64,000 nt of DNA, taken from positions 186,001 through 250,000 of the forward strand of contig NZ_CAJXYQ010000004.1 in assembly GCF_913063105.1 (NCBI RefSeq), read 5' to 3'. Numbering within the stretch: the stretch's first letter is position 1; every line of letters begins with the position of its first letter. Under the pieces are notes generated by a model. It searched no databases, had not been told where the DNA came from, and saw only the letters and a list, made by a program, of their open reading frames with translations. Source of the stretch: an uncultured Draconibacterium sp. (lineage in GTDB: Bacteria > Bacteroidota > Bacteroidia > Bacteroidales > Prolixibacteraceae). This document shows positions 8,492-17,072 of the stretch, in pieces. The translations under genes and the position numbers were made by a program.

Positions 8492-9784
8492 TTATCCTTT
8501 AAAAACTTTATGAGTTTTAATATAATCCGGATCAATACGAATACCCAAACCGGCACCCAATGGTGCTTTAATTATTCCATTTTCGCACTTAAACGCTCCG
8601 TTCTTACTTTCTATTGGAATAATATTTCCATTAGCATCGGGGGTTTGGAACATTTTAAATTCGTGGTATTTGTATATTGAAGGACAAACCGAAACCATAT
8701 GAAGCATGTATAAAAACCCAAAACCTCCGCGTGAAATATGTGGCGTTATTTTTAAACCTGCTGCTTTCACCATATTGGCTACCTGCATGGTTCGAATCAT
8801 GCCGCCGTAGTAAAATAAATCGGGCTGCAGAATTTGAAACACCTGGTTACCAATCAGATATCTAAATGCATGCACTCCTATTTCCTCCTCGCCTCCAGCC
8901 ATTTTTATATCAAGCGCACGTTCTACCTGTTTTTGCTCTTCGTACCAGTCCCAGGGCACCGGTTCTTCCCAGAAATCGTAATTATATTCCTCCAGAATTT
9001 TTCCAAGCCGGATGGCCTCTTTTACTCCATATGAGCCGTTTCCGTCAATGGCCAATACCATTTCGTCGCCCCAGAATTCGCGAGCCATACGAATGAGTTT
9101 CTCTGTTCTTCCGGGCGCATTATCCCTGTCTAAGCCAAGATTATCGCCGGTTCCGGCTCTGAGCTTAATAGCTTTTGCCTGAGTTTCCACTACATCTTTA
9201 TGCATGAGTTCGATTGAAACTTCAGGTTCTTTTTGCCTGAAATCGGCCAAATGATGGCCGAGGTAAATATGAATCTCAGGATTTATTACATCTCCTATTA
9301 ATTGCCCGGCCGGTTTATCAGCAATATTCCCTAACATATCGAGAATAGCAAACTCAATACCAGCTACATGAACATTTAATGGAATACCTTGTCGCTTTAC
9401 ATTTTTTTCAACGGCGTTAAAAATCAGCTGGTCGAGATGGCGTGCATCCTGGCCTACAAAATGTCGGGCAAGTACTTTGGGTACCATCGGATAACTTACC
9501 TGTGCGATAAACGGATGACCTGCGGAAAGGCCTTCAGCACCATCGGTTGACCTTACCCGATACAAACAATTGTCTTTTAACAACAAAAGCTCAACAGATT
9601 CGATAATAACCGGATGCGAAAAAAGTTCGCGTTTTAATACGGGTAGTTTTAATGCTTCATCCAGCAAAGAATAATCGGTGATTTTGCCTGCCCAACTGTT
9701 CTGTGTTTTGCAAGACGATGGTAATATGGAAGCTGCACCTGCCAGGGCAGCGCCTGCAATAAAATTTCTTCTGTTGGTTTTCAT
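8492..9784 (-). CDS. Exported mandelate racemase/muconate-lactonizing enzyme-family dehydratase
   Basis: 430 residues of the enolase superfamily, MR subgroup. The N-terminus has a twin-arginine motif (NRRNF), a hydrophobic stretch and a lipobox-like LPSSC (Cys25), suggesting a Tat-exported lipoprotein, which is unusual for the superfamily. Active-site features: KLRAG after strand 2 (Lys of the KxK/R motif), AIDGNGSY (metal Asp), FWEEPVP (metal Glu), AGGEEE (metal Glu), LQPDLFYYGG and ITPHISRGG, the last two supplying the Asp/His dyad. Such enzymes dehydrate or epimerise sugar acids. It is the last gene of the FAD oxidoreductase-DUF1593 operon, 8 bp after DUF1593. A sugar acid made outside the cytoplasm would be its natural substrate. 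Confidence 0.82.
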   Translation of the reverse strand: MKTNRRNFIAGAALAGAASILPSSCKTQNSWAGKITDYSLLDEALKLPVLKRELFSHPVIIESVELLLLKDNCLYRVRSTDGAEGLSAGHPFIAQVSYPMVPKVLARHFVGQDARHLDQLIFNAVEKNVKRQGIPLNVHVAGIEFAILDMLGNIADKPAGQLIGDVINPEIHIYLGHHLADFRQKEPEVSIELMHKDVVETQAKAIKLRAGTGDNLGLDRDNAPGRTEKLIRMAREFWGDEMVLAIDGNGSYGVKEAIRLGKILEEYNYDFWEEPVPWDWYEEQKQVERALDIKMAGGEEEIGVHAFRYLIGNQVFQILQPDLFYYGGMIRTMQVANMVKAAGLKITPHISRGGFGFLYMLHMVSVCPSIYKYHEFKMFQTPDANGNIIPIESKNGAFKCENGIIKAPLGAGLGIRIDPDYIKTHKVFKG

Positions 9785-9792
9785 AGTTTCGC

Positions 9793-11295
9793 TTACTCAA
9801 CGTTAATTACAATTCTGCGGTAATCAAACAAGGAAGCAATTTCATTTTTATCCTGCACTTCCAGAATAATATGAATCTCTTTTTCCTTGGCATCTTTCGG
9901 CACAACGAAATTAAAGGTCTGATTCTCTGCATTTTTTAGTTCCAGCTTCTCGGGATAGGTACCAGCTTCAGCATAACACCACCACAAAAACTCCAGCTCA
10001 TCGCCATCGGGATCAGAAGAAGCAGAGCCATCCAATAAAATTTGCTCGCCCGGTTTCGCATTCAAAAACACAATCCGATTAGACCTGTCGCCATTTACTG
10101 CTGCATTCGGATTATGATTTGCCTTTTCAAAAGGTTGTAAACACCAGTCCATGCGGCACTGAAAGTCGTTAAAAAAGGCCCTTCTGAATCGCCAAACAGG
10201 TGTAAACCAGTCGTTAAATTCCTTACCGGTTTCAGGATTCACCCATTGGTCTTCAGCTTCGATAAACATATAAAAATCGCCATATTCTTTCTCATCAACA
10301 TTTACACTGGTATGTTTCGACCAGAAATTCTTCACTTTCTCTTTGGTGAATCTACCACTCCAGCCTCCCCAATGCGGATGTTCAATATCATATAATCCTT
10401 TGTTGCACAAGCCTAACCAGGGAATGGTTCCTCCACCTTCAAGAAATGTAACGTGTCCGTTATCGAACTGCCGAAGCGGAAAATACCTGCCAAAAGCACC
10501 ATGGTTGGCAATAATGTGTTGTAAGGCCCACTGGTGCTGTCCAATAGAACTGTATTCGTATTCGCCCCAGGTGTGCGGACCTAAACGACTTCGGTCACCT
10601 TTATTATCGGCAATGCCATCGTTAGCTGGCCCACCGTAGCAATAGGTTTGATAGTTGCTTCTAATCCAATTAATTTCAGGGTATTGAGCACATATCCAGG
10701 CTCCGGCATTATCTTGTGCACCATTTTCATAAACCCGTAGTTTTGAAATAAACCGAGCGAGCTCGGCGGCAGAATGCGCCTTTTCGTAGTCTTTTATGGC
10801 CTGTGCCAAGGTATTTGACCCTGCATTTACCACAATATAGACCGGGCGCGGGTCGTCTTTTTCAACAACTCTGATAATTAAATCGGAACCCGGAGAAGAC
10901 AATCCTTCGCCGGTACTTTCAATACCATAACCGGGTTGCCCGGTGCGCACCAGATTTGTCAGAAATTCGGGTTCGGGATAACCATCGGCATGTTTTTGCA
11001 GATTCTTATAAACTTTTGAATACCCTTGTATCAGGTGATGAAATAACTCGGGATGCAGCACCTGCCTGTACGGATTTTTTGATGCCGGTTGCAGGTATTT
11101 TCCGGAAACCGCCACCAGTCCCTCCAAATCAAACTCGTTGCAATACATTAGCATGTGCATCATTTGCTGTTCTTCGTCGGGTTCGTTACCCATATCAGCA
11201 AGAATAAGCAAGCGAGTTTTTTCAGAAGAATTCTGTTGGGCATGTGCAATAACTGTAAATAAGAACAAGAAAATTAGTATGGTTTTGATTTTCAT
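9793..11295 (-). CDS. Secreted DUF1593 (nucleoside hydrolase-like) protein
   Basis: About 500 residues from MKIKTILIFLFLFTVIAHAQ, a clear signal peptide; the frame is open further upstream but this ATG at 11295 is the sensible start. The mature N-terminus carries LLILADMGNEPDEEQ, an Asp-rich motif typical of DUF1593 (PF07632), which resembles the calcium-binding site of inosine-uridine nucleoside hydrolases. The C-terminal part (about 400-500) contains a cadherin/PKD-like beta domain with DGSASSDPDGDELEFLWW. It may hydrolyse an N- or O-glycosidic bond outside the cytoplasm; no activity is firmly known to me. It sits between the FAD oxidoreductase (88 bp) and the dehydratase (8 bp). Confidence 0.8.
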   Translation of the reverse strand: MKIKTILIFLFLFTVIAHAQQNSSEKTRLLILADMGNEPDEEQQMMHMLMYCNEFDLEGLVAVSGKYLQPASKNPYRQVLHPELFHHLIQGYSKVYKNLQKHADGYPEPEFLTNLVRTGQPGYGIESTGEGLSSPGSDLIIRVVEKDDPRPVYIVVNAGSNTLAQAIKDYEKAHSAAELARFISKLRVYENGAQDNAGAWICAQYPEINWIRSNYQTYCYGGPANDGIADNKGDRSRLGPHTWGEYEYSSIGQHQWALQHIIANHGAFGRYFPLRQFDNGHVTFLEGGGTIPWLGLCNKGLYDIEHPHWGGWSGRFTKEKVKNFWSKHTSVNVDEKEYGDFYMFIEAEDQWVNPETGKEFNDWFTPVWRFRRAFFNDFQCRMDWCLQPFEKANHNPNAAVNGDRSNRIVFLNAKPGEQILLDGSASSDPDGDELEFLWWCYAEAGTYPEKLELKNAENQTFNFVVPKDAKEKEIHIILEVQDKNEIASLFDYRRIVINVE

Positions 11296-11325
11296 TGGAA
11301 TTAGAATTTTAGTTGAAAAACATAA

Positions 11326-11371
11326 GCACCCAGTCCGTGTCTCTCCACCAATGAAGCAGGAACGTGGGTGC
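11326..11371 (-). other. Intercistronic inverted repeat between FAD oxidoreductase and DUF1593 genes
   Basis: GCACCCA (11326-11332) and TGGGTGC (11365-11371) are inverted copies flanking 32 bases in the 88-bp gap between two co-oriented genes. No T run follows, so it is not a clear terminator. It could be an mRNA-stabilising stem within the operon, or chance. Confidence 0.3.
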
Positions 11372-11383
11372 CGCAAGGATGAT

Positions 11384-12853
11384 TTATTTTTCGAAATAAA
11401 CGCCGCCTTTTTCAAGGGCTTTTCGGAGAGTTTTATAAGGTAAAGTCCGCGAGTTAAAGCCATTTAAAGCACACAGCGCGGCAGCTGTACCACTGGCTTG
11501 CCCTTGCCCCATACAGCTAACCGTATTGCGTGTAGACATGTGTGCCCGGTGGTCTGAAGTAATCATCATTCCCGATACATACAAATTATCAAGACCTTTT
11601 ACACAAAGTGCACGGTAAGGAATTCCGTAGCTGCCACCATTGGCCACCTGCAAGCGCGGTGCCATATCGTGAAAACCATAAACAAACACATCATCATCAA
11701 AATGAACGCCATTAATTACATCTTCGTGTGAAATATCGTAATCGCAACTTATTAATCGGCCGCGCCGGATAACAAGTGAGGGAGCGGTGCGGGTCATAAA
11801 TGTTTTTTCGAATCCGGGAATATGCTCGCGGAAAAGCTCTACCCCTTTTTTCATTCGTTTGCGCAACTCCAACTCTGCTTTAGCTACGGTATCGCGGTCG
11901 GTAGGACTTTTATCAAGCTTCATGTTCATTTTAATAAACATGAGGTAGTTGTCTTGAGTGGTAGTGGAAATTGCTGACAGTCCGATTTTACGCGCCCCTT
12001 TAATAAACTCCTCAGGATAGCCCTGCGAGCCTTCAGCTCCTATCCGGATAATTCTTCCCGGCTCTCCGCTGCGCACACCATAAGCCAGTTGATGCACAGC
12101 ATCCCTATCGGCCAGAAATTTATAGTATTTTTCAATGTCAACATTACCAAGGCCCATGCTATTTACCACAGCATAATCGTTGGGTTCGGTAAAATCGGCT
12201 CCGGCGTGGGCTGCTAAATCAGCATATCCGGTACAATCCACAAACGATTTTGCAAAAATTACTTCGCGGCCCGAGCGACTTTCCAGAATAGCTCCTTTTA
12301 CCACGCTTCCTTCAACAACTGCAGCGGCCAACAAGGTATTTACACAAACATAAACACCCGCTTCGTCGAGCATTTCATGGGCATTTAGTTTATACAGTTC
12401 CGTATCAATTGCGGTACATACCGAGTCGTATTCAAAATGTTTTTCCATTTCTGCATAACCCGTTGCGCCGCCCATTGCCGTTAAACGGTCGACCATTTCA
12501 GCCGGGATACCGCGCACCAGCTGGCGTTTCTCAACACCCGGAAAAGCTTTCCACAGGTTGTAAAAGCTGTGTAAAGCAGTTCCGCCTTCAACGGCAATAC
12601 CTCCAACATAGCCTTTGTTTTCTACCAGAATTGTTTTGGCGCCCTGGCGTGCAGCAGCAATGGCACAAATTACTCCGGCCGTACCACCACCGGCCACCAG
12701 CACATCAAACTCACGTGCCGGAAGTTTTTTAGCTTCTTCGTTAAAAAATCCGGGTTCAGGAATTGCTCCCTGGTTATTCGACCATGCTGGTTTCCCTGCT
12801 AGAAGGCCCAAACCAAGGGCTCCGGTAGTTTTGTAAAAGTCTCTTCGTTTCAT
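11384..12853 (-). CDS. Tat-exported FAD-dependent oxidoreductase
   Basis: 489 residues. A twin-arginine start (MKRRDFYKTTGALGLGLLAG) indicates Tat export of a pre-folded flavoprotein. The Rossmann FAD motif VAGGGTAGVICAIAAA lies near residue 52 with the acidic end of strand 2 at LVENKGYVGG. The architecture is that of the FAD_oxidored family (PF12831), common in Bacteroidota and Planctomycetes carbohydrate loci. It probably oxidises a sugar or sugar derivative outside the cytoplasm with an unknown electron acceptor. As first gene of the operon with DUF1593 and the dehydratase, its promoter region contains a TTGTATACAA palindrome only 25 bp before the start codon. Confidence 0.8.
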   Translation of the reverse strand: MKRRDFYKTTGALGLGLLAGKPAWSNNQGAIPEPGFFNEEAKKLPAREFDVLVAGGGTAGVICAIAAARQGAKTILVENKGYVGGIAVEGGTALHSFYNLWKAFPGVEKRQLVRGIPAEMVDRLTAMGGATGYAEMEKHFEYDSVCTAIDTELYKLNAHEMLDEAGVYVCVNTLLAAAVVEGSVVKGAILESRSGREVIFAKSFVDCTGYADLAAHAGADFTEPNDYAVVNSMGLGNVDIEKYYKFLADRDAVHQLAYGVRSGEPGRIIRIGAEGSQGYPEEFIKGARKIGLSAISTTTQDNYLMFIKMNMKLDKSPTDRDTVAKAELELRKRMKKGVELFREHIPGFEKTFMTRTAPSLVIRRGRLISCDYDISHEDVINGVHFDDDVFVYGFHDMAPRLQVANGGSYGIPYRALCVKGLDNLYVSGMMITSDHRAHMSTRNTVSCMGQGQASGTAAALCALNGFNSRTLPYKTLRKALEKGGVYFEK

Positions 12854-12878
12854 TTTAGTTTAGATTGATTTTTTGAAT

Positions 12879-12890
12879 ATTGTATACAAT
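12879..12890. promoter_or_regulatory. Putative GntR operator upstream of the exported-enzyme operon
   Basis: ATTGTATACAAT is a perfect 12-bp palindrome located 25 bp before the ATG of the FAD oxidoreductase. It shares its 10-bp core with both sites in front of gntR, which links this operon of exported enzymes to the same regulator. Confidence 0.6.
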
Positions 12891-12951
12891 GACAAGATAC
12901 AAAACTTAAACGAAAATAAATTGAGACAAACAAATTTGAAATGATTTTAGA

Positions 12952-13582
12952 TTACCACTCAACCACTTGCGGGGTATAAGTTGGCCCAGAGGAATGGATG
13001 TTTCCCGCTTCGTCAAACCAAATGGGGTCGATTACCAATTTAGGCACACCATCTTCCTGAATACCGTGACACGAAAGCCAGCAACGCACAAATTTTGCCA
13101 TCGTCGTCTTCAAAAAATGTAAGGTCATTGCCGTTACAAAGTGGCTTATTTTCCGTAACAACCGTATTAGGGCCTTAAATATTATCAGCGACTACATAGC
13201 CTGTATGCTGACCATACAAAACACAAACTATCGTTTCTGCAATTAAACAGAGCATAGTATTTTACTCCTATTTTTTGTATTTCAGGTGCCCATAAAAGGC
13301 GATGTTATCATTTATCTATCGCAGAACGTTTAAGCATATAGTCCATAAACACCCAATTCAGTAAGTCTTTTTATTTATACAAAACCATGCCCGGGTTCAG
13401 GTTTCCGTCAGTTTCCTGCCGTGGTCAATGCGGATGTGATGTTCCGGTTAAATACCACCAATCGCCATCGCGCAGTACCTGGCAATCGTGCAGCCCGTTT
13501 GGGTCGATACCGTTTGAAATTGGATTTTGGTATTCGAAAGTTTGTTTTTTTTTTGATTGCAGGCAAAAAGCACAACCACCAT
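12952..13582 (-). pseudogene. Decayed GH43-like glycosidase gene (lipoprotein)
   Basis: Reading the minus strand from an ATG at 13582 gives MVVVLFACNQ, a lipobox-like end of a signal peptide, then a run of ten A bases where the frame slips. In the next frame come YQNPISNGIDPNGLHDCQV, RDGDWWYLTGTSHPH, an in-frame TGA in place of an expected Trp, PRQETDGNLNPGMVLYK, a TAA, KDLLNWVFMDYM, TGA-TAA, then LLWAPEIQKIG and KYYALFNCRNDS. Two more frame changes follow, with GQHTGYVVADNI and PLCNGNDLTFFEDDDGK, and finally HGIQEDGVPKLVIDP up to a stop at 12952. The order and motifs (WAPEI, CRNDS) match GH43-type propeller enzymes. At least three frameshifts and five stop codons show it is dead, and the C-terminal half appears missing. 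Confidence 0.85.
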
Positions 13583-14048
13583 TGTTCTATCAGTATTACG
13601 TTCCGTTTAAAATTTTCAAGTTAACAATAGTTTACTTTAAAATTTGAGAATGGATGGAATCGCTCCGCTCTTATGTCTACTTTTTTAATCAAACTTGTTT
13701 TTTAATCTATGATTTAAAAAGTTCATGTTCATTTCATCTGTTTAAAATTTTTTGATTTCTGAATGTTCAAAATCCCGATACATCGGGACAGGAACTCACA
13801 TAAATTTTAATCATTCTCTTTTGTGAATTTAGAATGAGGAAAGTTCATGTTCGCTTCATCTGATTATTGTTAATAGTTTTTAAAGGTATCTGATGTAACT
13901 CGCGATGAATTAAACTTTGTTTCAGATATAGATTCACAAAATAAAATCCATGCTTGTTTTAGCAGTAACAGTTTTAATCTGCACCAAAAATAACCTGACA
14001 CGTTGCCGAGCTTTTGTTTTGGGGTGTTTTTGTTTTGTTTAAATGCAC
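13583..14048. other. Non-coding stretch beyond the GH43 pseudogene
   Basis: No convincing gene is seen here. The stretch is AT-rich and contains the small imperfect palindrome CCCGATACATCGGG (about 13773-13786), a degenerate duplicated leader-like sequence (listed separately), and no TGTATACA site. It looks like decayed sequence joined to the ruined glycosidase gene. Confidence 0.5.
13718..13862. repeat. Two copies of a 23-bp leader-like sequence
   Basis: A 23-bp sequence beginning AAAGTTCATGTTC and ending TTCATCTG occurs at 13718-13740 and 13840-13862 with two mismatches. On the minus strand each ends in CAGATGAA, like a start codon region. The sequence running on from the first copy, TTCATCTGTTTAAAATTTTT, is identical to the sequence covering the rpiB start codon and leader (around 5143-5162). 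These look like remnants of duplicated 5' gene ends. Confidence 0.4.
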
Positions 14049-14085
14049 ATCAGCGACAAACAGAAAAATTTTGTTTGTCGCTGAT
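14049..14085. terminator. Strong hairpin downstream of the sulfatase gene
   Basis: ATCAGCGACAAAC (14049-14061) and GTTTGTCGCTGAT (14073-14085) form a perfect 13-bp stem with an 11-base loop, 15 bp beyond the sulfatase stop codon. No long T run follows on the minus strand, so it may protect the 3' end of the mRNA rather than terminate by itself. Confidence 0.5.
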
Positions 14086-14099
14086 ATAAGTACAAGTTG

Positions 14100-15656
14100 C
14101 TATTTCAACTTCAGGTTTTGTACATTGGAGTATTCTTTTCCGCGAATGCGCTCAAATTCAGCAATAAGTTCTTCCAATATTTCAGGGTTTTCGTCTGCTA
14201 CGTTTTTTTGCTGGCTAATGTCGCTGCTTAAATCGTACAATTGCCATTCCATTTCGTTGCCCAATTCAATATTAACCTGGGTATTTATTTTGGCACCTTT
14301 GTAGGGAGGAATCAGGGCCCAGTTTCCGCTGCGCATGGCGGTGCGGCTTGTGGCTTCCAATATCAACGATTGACGACCTTCGTCGCTGTTACCCATCATT
14401 ACATCAAGCAAAGGCTCGCTGTCCATTGATTGTGCATCGCTACCTACCAATTCTGCTAAGGAGGCTAAAATATCCACCTGACAAACCAAGGCATCTGATA
14501 CTTTTGGTTGTATTTTACCTTTCCAGTAAGTTATAAACGGTACACGGGTTCCGGCTTGAAACAAGCTGTATTTACCTCCGCGCAATGCACCGGCAGGTTT
14601 ATGATCGCCTAATTTCTCAACAGCATCATCATAGTAACCGTCATTAAGTACAGGGCCGTTGTCGCTCGAAAAAATAATCAAAGTATTCTCCAACACTCCT
14701 TCTTCTTCCAATGTTTTCATAAATTCACCCAAACACCAGTCGGCTTCAACAATTACATCGCCTCGCGGACCCATTCCGGATGTTCCTTCAAATCGTGGAT
14801 GTGGCGTACGCGGAACATGAGGCTGTTGCATAGTGTAAACCAAGAAGAATGGCTCATTTTTATGTGCTTTTACATACGCCTGAGCTTTAGCAAGAAAATG
14901 ATCGGCCATATCAACATCTTTCCAACGTGCCGCTTCGCCGCCTTTCATGTAACCAATGCGCGGAATACCGTTAATAATGGTATTGTTATGGCCATGATGC
15001 CACATCTGGTATGTACACAATTCGGGATTTTCTTTACCTGTCGGCTGTCCCTCAAAGTTATTTTGATAATCAATTTCAATCGGATCATTTTTATCCAGGC
15101 CATCAACATATCCGTTATCGATGTACACTGTTGGTACGCGGTCTTGGGTAGCTGCCATAATGTAGGCATCATCAAAACCAACTTCGTTTGGCCCGGGTTT
15201 TACATGTTCATTCCAGTCGACCACGCCTGAACCTAAACCAAGGTGCCATTTCCCTACAATACCGGTATGGTAGCCTTTTTCTTTAAATATTTTTGGAATG
15301 GTTACCTGCGCGGTATCGATAATTAGAGGTGCTGTTCCGGGTAAAATTTTAGCCTGGTCGTTTCTCCACGGATAAACACCGGTTAGCAGGCCATATCGAC
15401 TGGGCGTGCAGGTAGCCGACGTGGCATGTCCATCGGTAAAACGTACTCCGCCTTCTGCCAATTTATCGAAATTTGGTGTTTTTAATTCGGTTGCTCCGTA
15501 TGCGCCCATGTCTCCGTACCCCAAATCATCCATATAAATAATCACCACATTTGGTTTTTCGTCTGACTGCGCATCGGTTTTCTGCGTTTTGCTCTGGCAT
15601 CCTACCAACAGGCCAATTCCCACAAGTAATGATGCAATAATACCGGTTCTTTTCAT
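14100..15656 (-). CDS. S1-family sulfatase, lipoprotein
   Basis: 518 residues. The signal peptide ends in a lipobox (LLVGC, Cys20). The formylglycine signature is CTPSR (Cys83-Arg87) in SATCTPSRYGLLTG, and the metal site begins with MDDLGYGDMG. IVGKWHLG and FSSDNGP are further S1 sulfatase landmarks. The Cys must be converted to formylglycine by an anaerobic maturase or FGE encoded elsewhere. It would desulfate a polysaccharide, oligosaccharide or small sulfated sugar in the periplasm or at the surface; the S1 subfamily cannot be told here. It stands alone between the GH43 pseudogene and the recombinase remnant, with no GntR operator upstream. Confidence 0.9.
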   Translation of the reverse strand: MKRTGIIASLLVGIGLLVGCQSKTQKTDAQSDEKPNVVIIYMDDLGYGDMGAYGATELKTPNFDKLAEGGVRFTDGHATSATCTPSRYGLLTGVYPWRNDQAKILPGTAPLIIDTAQVTIPKIFKEKGYHTGIVGKWHLGLGSGVVDWNEHVKPGPNEVGFDDAYIMAATQDRVPTVYIDNGYVDGLDKNDPIEIDYQNNFEGQPTGKENPELCTYQMWHHGHNNTIINGIPRIGYMKGGEAARWKDVDMADHFLAKAQAYVKAHKNEPFFLVYTMQQPHVPRTPHPRFEGTSGMGPRGDVIVEADWCLGEFMKTLEEEGVLENTLIIFSSDNGPVLNDGYYDDAVEKLGDHKPAGALRGGKYSLFQAGTRVPFITYWKGKIQPKVSDALVCQVDILASLAELVGSDAQSMDSEPLLDVMMGNSDEGRQSLILEATSRTAMRSGNWALIPPYKGAKINTQVNIELGNEMEWQLYDLSSDISQQKNVADENPEILEELIAEFERIRGKEYSNVQNLKLK

Positions 15657-15921
15657 TCGTATAAATTTTATTAAGTTGATTTTGATTTTACGCTGCCAAA
15701 ATTACCGCTTTTTTGAAAAGTTTAAGTGGTAAAATTATTCATAAAAAGGGTGCTATTTAATTAAAATCGGTATTATTTGCAGTAAAACTACCTATTTTGT
15801 TTAAAACGTAAATAAGCTGGCATGTCTATTTCAAGCTTCAAATTCATCCAATTTATTAGATGAATTAAAGCAATGGGAACATGGATTTCACAGGCGCTAT
15901 CGTCCCTGTAAACTTCTATTC
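15657..15921. other. Non-coding region upstream of the sulfatase
   Basis: AT-rich sequence that should carry the sulfatase promoter. No gene, TGTATACA site or clear repeat was seen. The stretch 15840-15921 adjoins the recombinase remnant and may derive from the lost mobile element. Confidence 0.4.
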
Positions 15922-15955
15922 CTTTCAATCCCCATCTAAGTCTGACTTATTTAAC
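15922..15955 (-). repeat. Solo CRISPR-repeat-like sequence
   Basis: On the minus strand this 34-base stretch starts GTTAAATAAGTCAGAC and ends GGGGATTGAAAG. A GTT start and an ATTGAAAG 3' end are typical of type I and type III CRISPR repeats. Only one copy exists and no cas gene is present, so at most it is an orphan or relic. It abuts the recombinase remnant, which suggests lost mobile DNA. Resemblance by chance is possible. Confidence 0.25.
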
Positions 15956-16184
15956 CAACCGGCATCCATTTTTTCGCCACTCCTATATCCGTTATAGAAA
16001 TCGTGGTTGCCTTCTTTGTATTTATGGCTGAAGGTATTTGGTATTTGCTCTTAGTAAATGGATAATGTTCCCGTGGCGAGAAACCAACATCGATCGCTTG
16101 ATTTATTATCGTCCTCAGATTTCGAAGATAAATTCCTGATGTTGCAATAGACTTTTTATTTGCCACCATCCAGGCCACAACCAA
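15951..16184 (-). pseudogene. Fragment of a Bacteroidota-type tyrosine recombinase
   Basis: The 77-codon frame contains YLRNLRTIINQAIDVGF and YPFTKSKYQIPSAINTKKA. These match the end of the SAM-like core-binding domain of Bacteroides-type integrases, where a segment of the form YPFxxxKYQIPxxxNxKKA precedes the catalytic domain. The catalytic domain (RHRHY residues) and the N-terminal arm are absent, and the ends read into unrelated sequence. It is therefore a relic of an integrated element. The stop of this fragment overlaps the CRISPR-repeat-like sequence, and the next gene ends only 3 bp away. Confidence 0.7.
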
Positions 16185-16187
16185 GTA

Positions 16188-17072
16188 CTAAACGCCTGAT
16201 ATTCGTTCTAAAGCCAACATTAAAGCGTGAGTACCCAGCTTTCCATGGCCCTGCGCCTGAACAGCAAGATACAGTTGTTTTACCAATGCAAGCCCCGGCA
16301 AGGAAAGTCCCATTTGCTCGGCTTCCTTTAACGCAATACCCATATCTTTAATAAAATGTTCTACAAAAAATCCGGGGTCGAAATTTCGATTTACCATACG
16401 TGGAGCGAGATTATCCAGGGTCCAACATCCGGCTGCCCCGCCACTTATAGATGATAACATCGTTGGCAAATCAAGACCGGCTTTATGGCCATATAACAAC
16501 GATTCGCAAACGCCAATCATTGTTCCGGCAATAGTTATCTGATTGCACATTTTTGTGTGCTGTCCCGATCCGGCTTTTCCCTGGAAAACAATTTGTTTCC
16601 CCATTAGTTCAAGTAAAGGCAGCACTTTATCAAAAGTTGCTTTATCGCCTCCTGCCATTATTGAAAGGGTTGCATTTTTTGCCCCCACATCGCCTCCCGA
16701 AACCGGAGCATCAAGGGCATTGGCTCCACGGGCTTTTGCTGCTTTGTATATTTCAACGGCCAAACTCGGTTCTGTTGTTGTCATATCAACAAGTATGGCA
16801 GCAGGTTTTGCCTGTTCCAGTATTCCTTTTTCGCCGAAATATACTTCGTGTACATCTTTCGGAAAGCCAACAATTGTAAATACCACATCTGAAACTGCCG
16901 CAACATCAGCCGGGCTATCAGCCCAATTCACACCACTTTTTAGCAGTTTTTCAGCCTTGCTTTTTGTACGGGAAAAAACTGTGCACTTATAACCGGCACT
17001 ATTTAAGTGGCCCAACATTGAGGTACCCATAACCCCGGTACCAATCCAACCAATCGACAGATTCTGTTTCAT
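16188..17072 (-). CDS. 3-hydroxyisobutyrate/2-hydroxy-3-oxopropionate dehydrogenase-family oxidoreductase
   Basis: 294 residues of the beta-hydroxyacid dehydrogenase family. The NAD(P)-binding loop is [17 protein letters not shown] near the N-terminus. The substrate loop [20 protein letters not shown], the catalytic Lys region [12 protein letters not shown] and the helix [10 protein letters not shown] are all present. It reduces semialdehydes such as tartronate or succinate semialdehyde, or oxidises 3-hydroxyacids. It could serve sugar-acid breakdown upstream in the window, but no shared operator was found, so the link is weak. The gene stands alone with about 525 bp of non-coding DNA upstream. 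Confidence 0.85.
   Translation of the reverse strand: MKQNLSIGWIGTGVMGTSMLGHLNSAGYKCTVFSRTKSKAEKLLKSGVNWADSPADVAAVSDVVFTIVGFPKDVHEVYFGEKGILEQAKPAAILVDMTTTEPSLAVEIYKAAKARGANALDAPVSGGDVGAKNATLSIMAGGDKATFDKVLPLLELMGKQIVFQGKAGSGQHTKMCNQITIAGTMIGVCESLLYGHKAGLDLPTMLSSISGGAAGCWTLDNLAPRMVNRNFDPGFFVEHFIKDMGIALKEAEQMGLSLPGLALVKQLYLAVQAQGHGKLGTHALMLALERISGV

Noticed and set aside
12952-13161. A 69-codon open frame as a separate small gene
   Set aside because: It is the surviving C-terminal part of the GH43-like pseudogene; the earlier parts of the same protein continue upstream in other frames.
15951-16184. A functional integrase
   Set aside because: It lacks the catalytic Arg-His-Arg-His-Tyr domain and the N-terminal arm, so it can only be a remnant.
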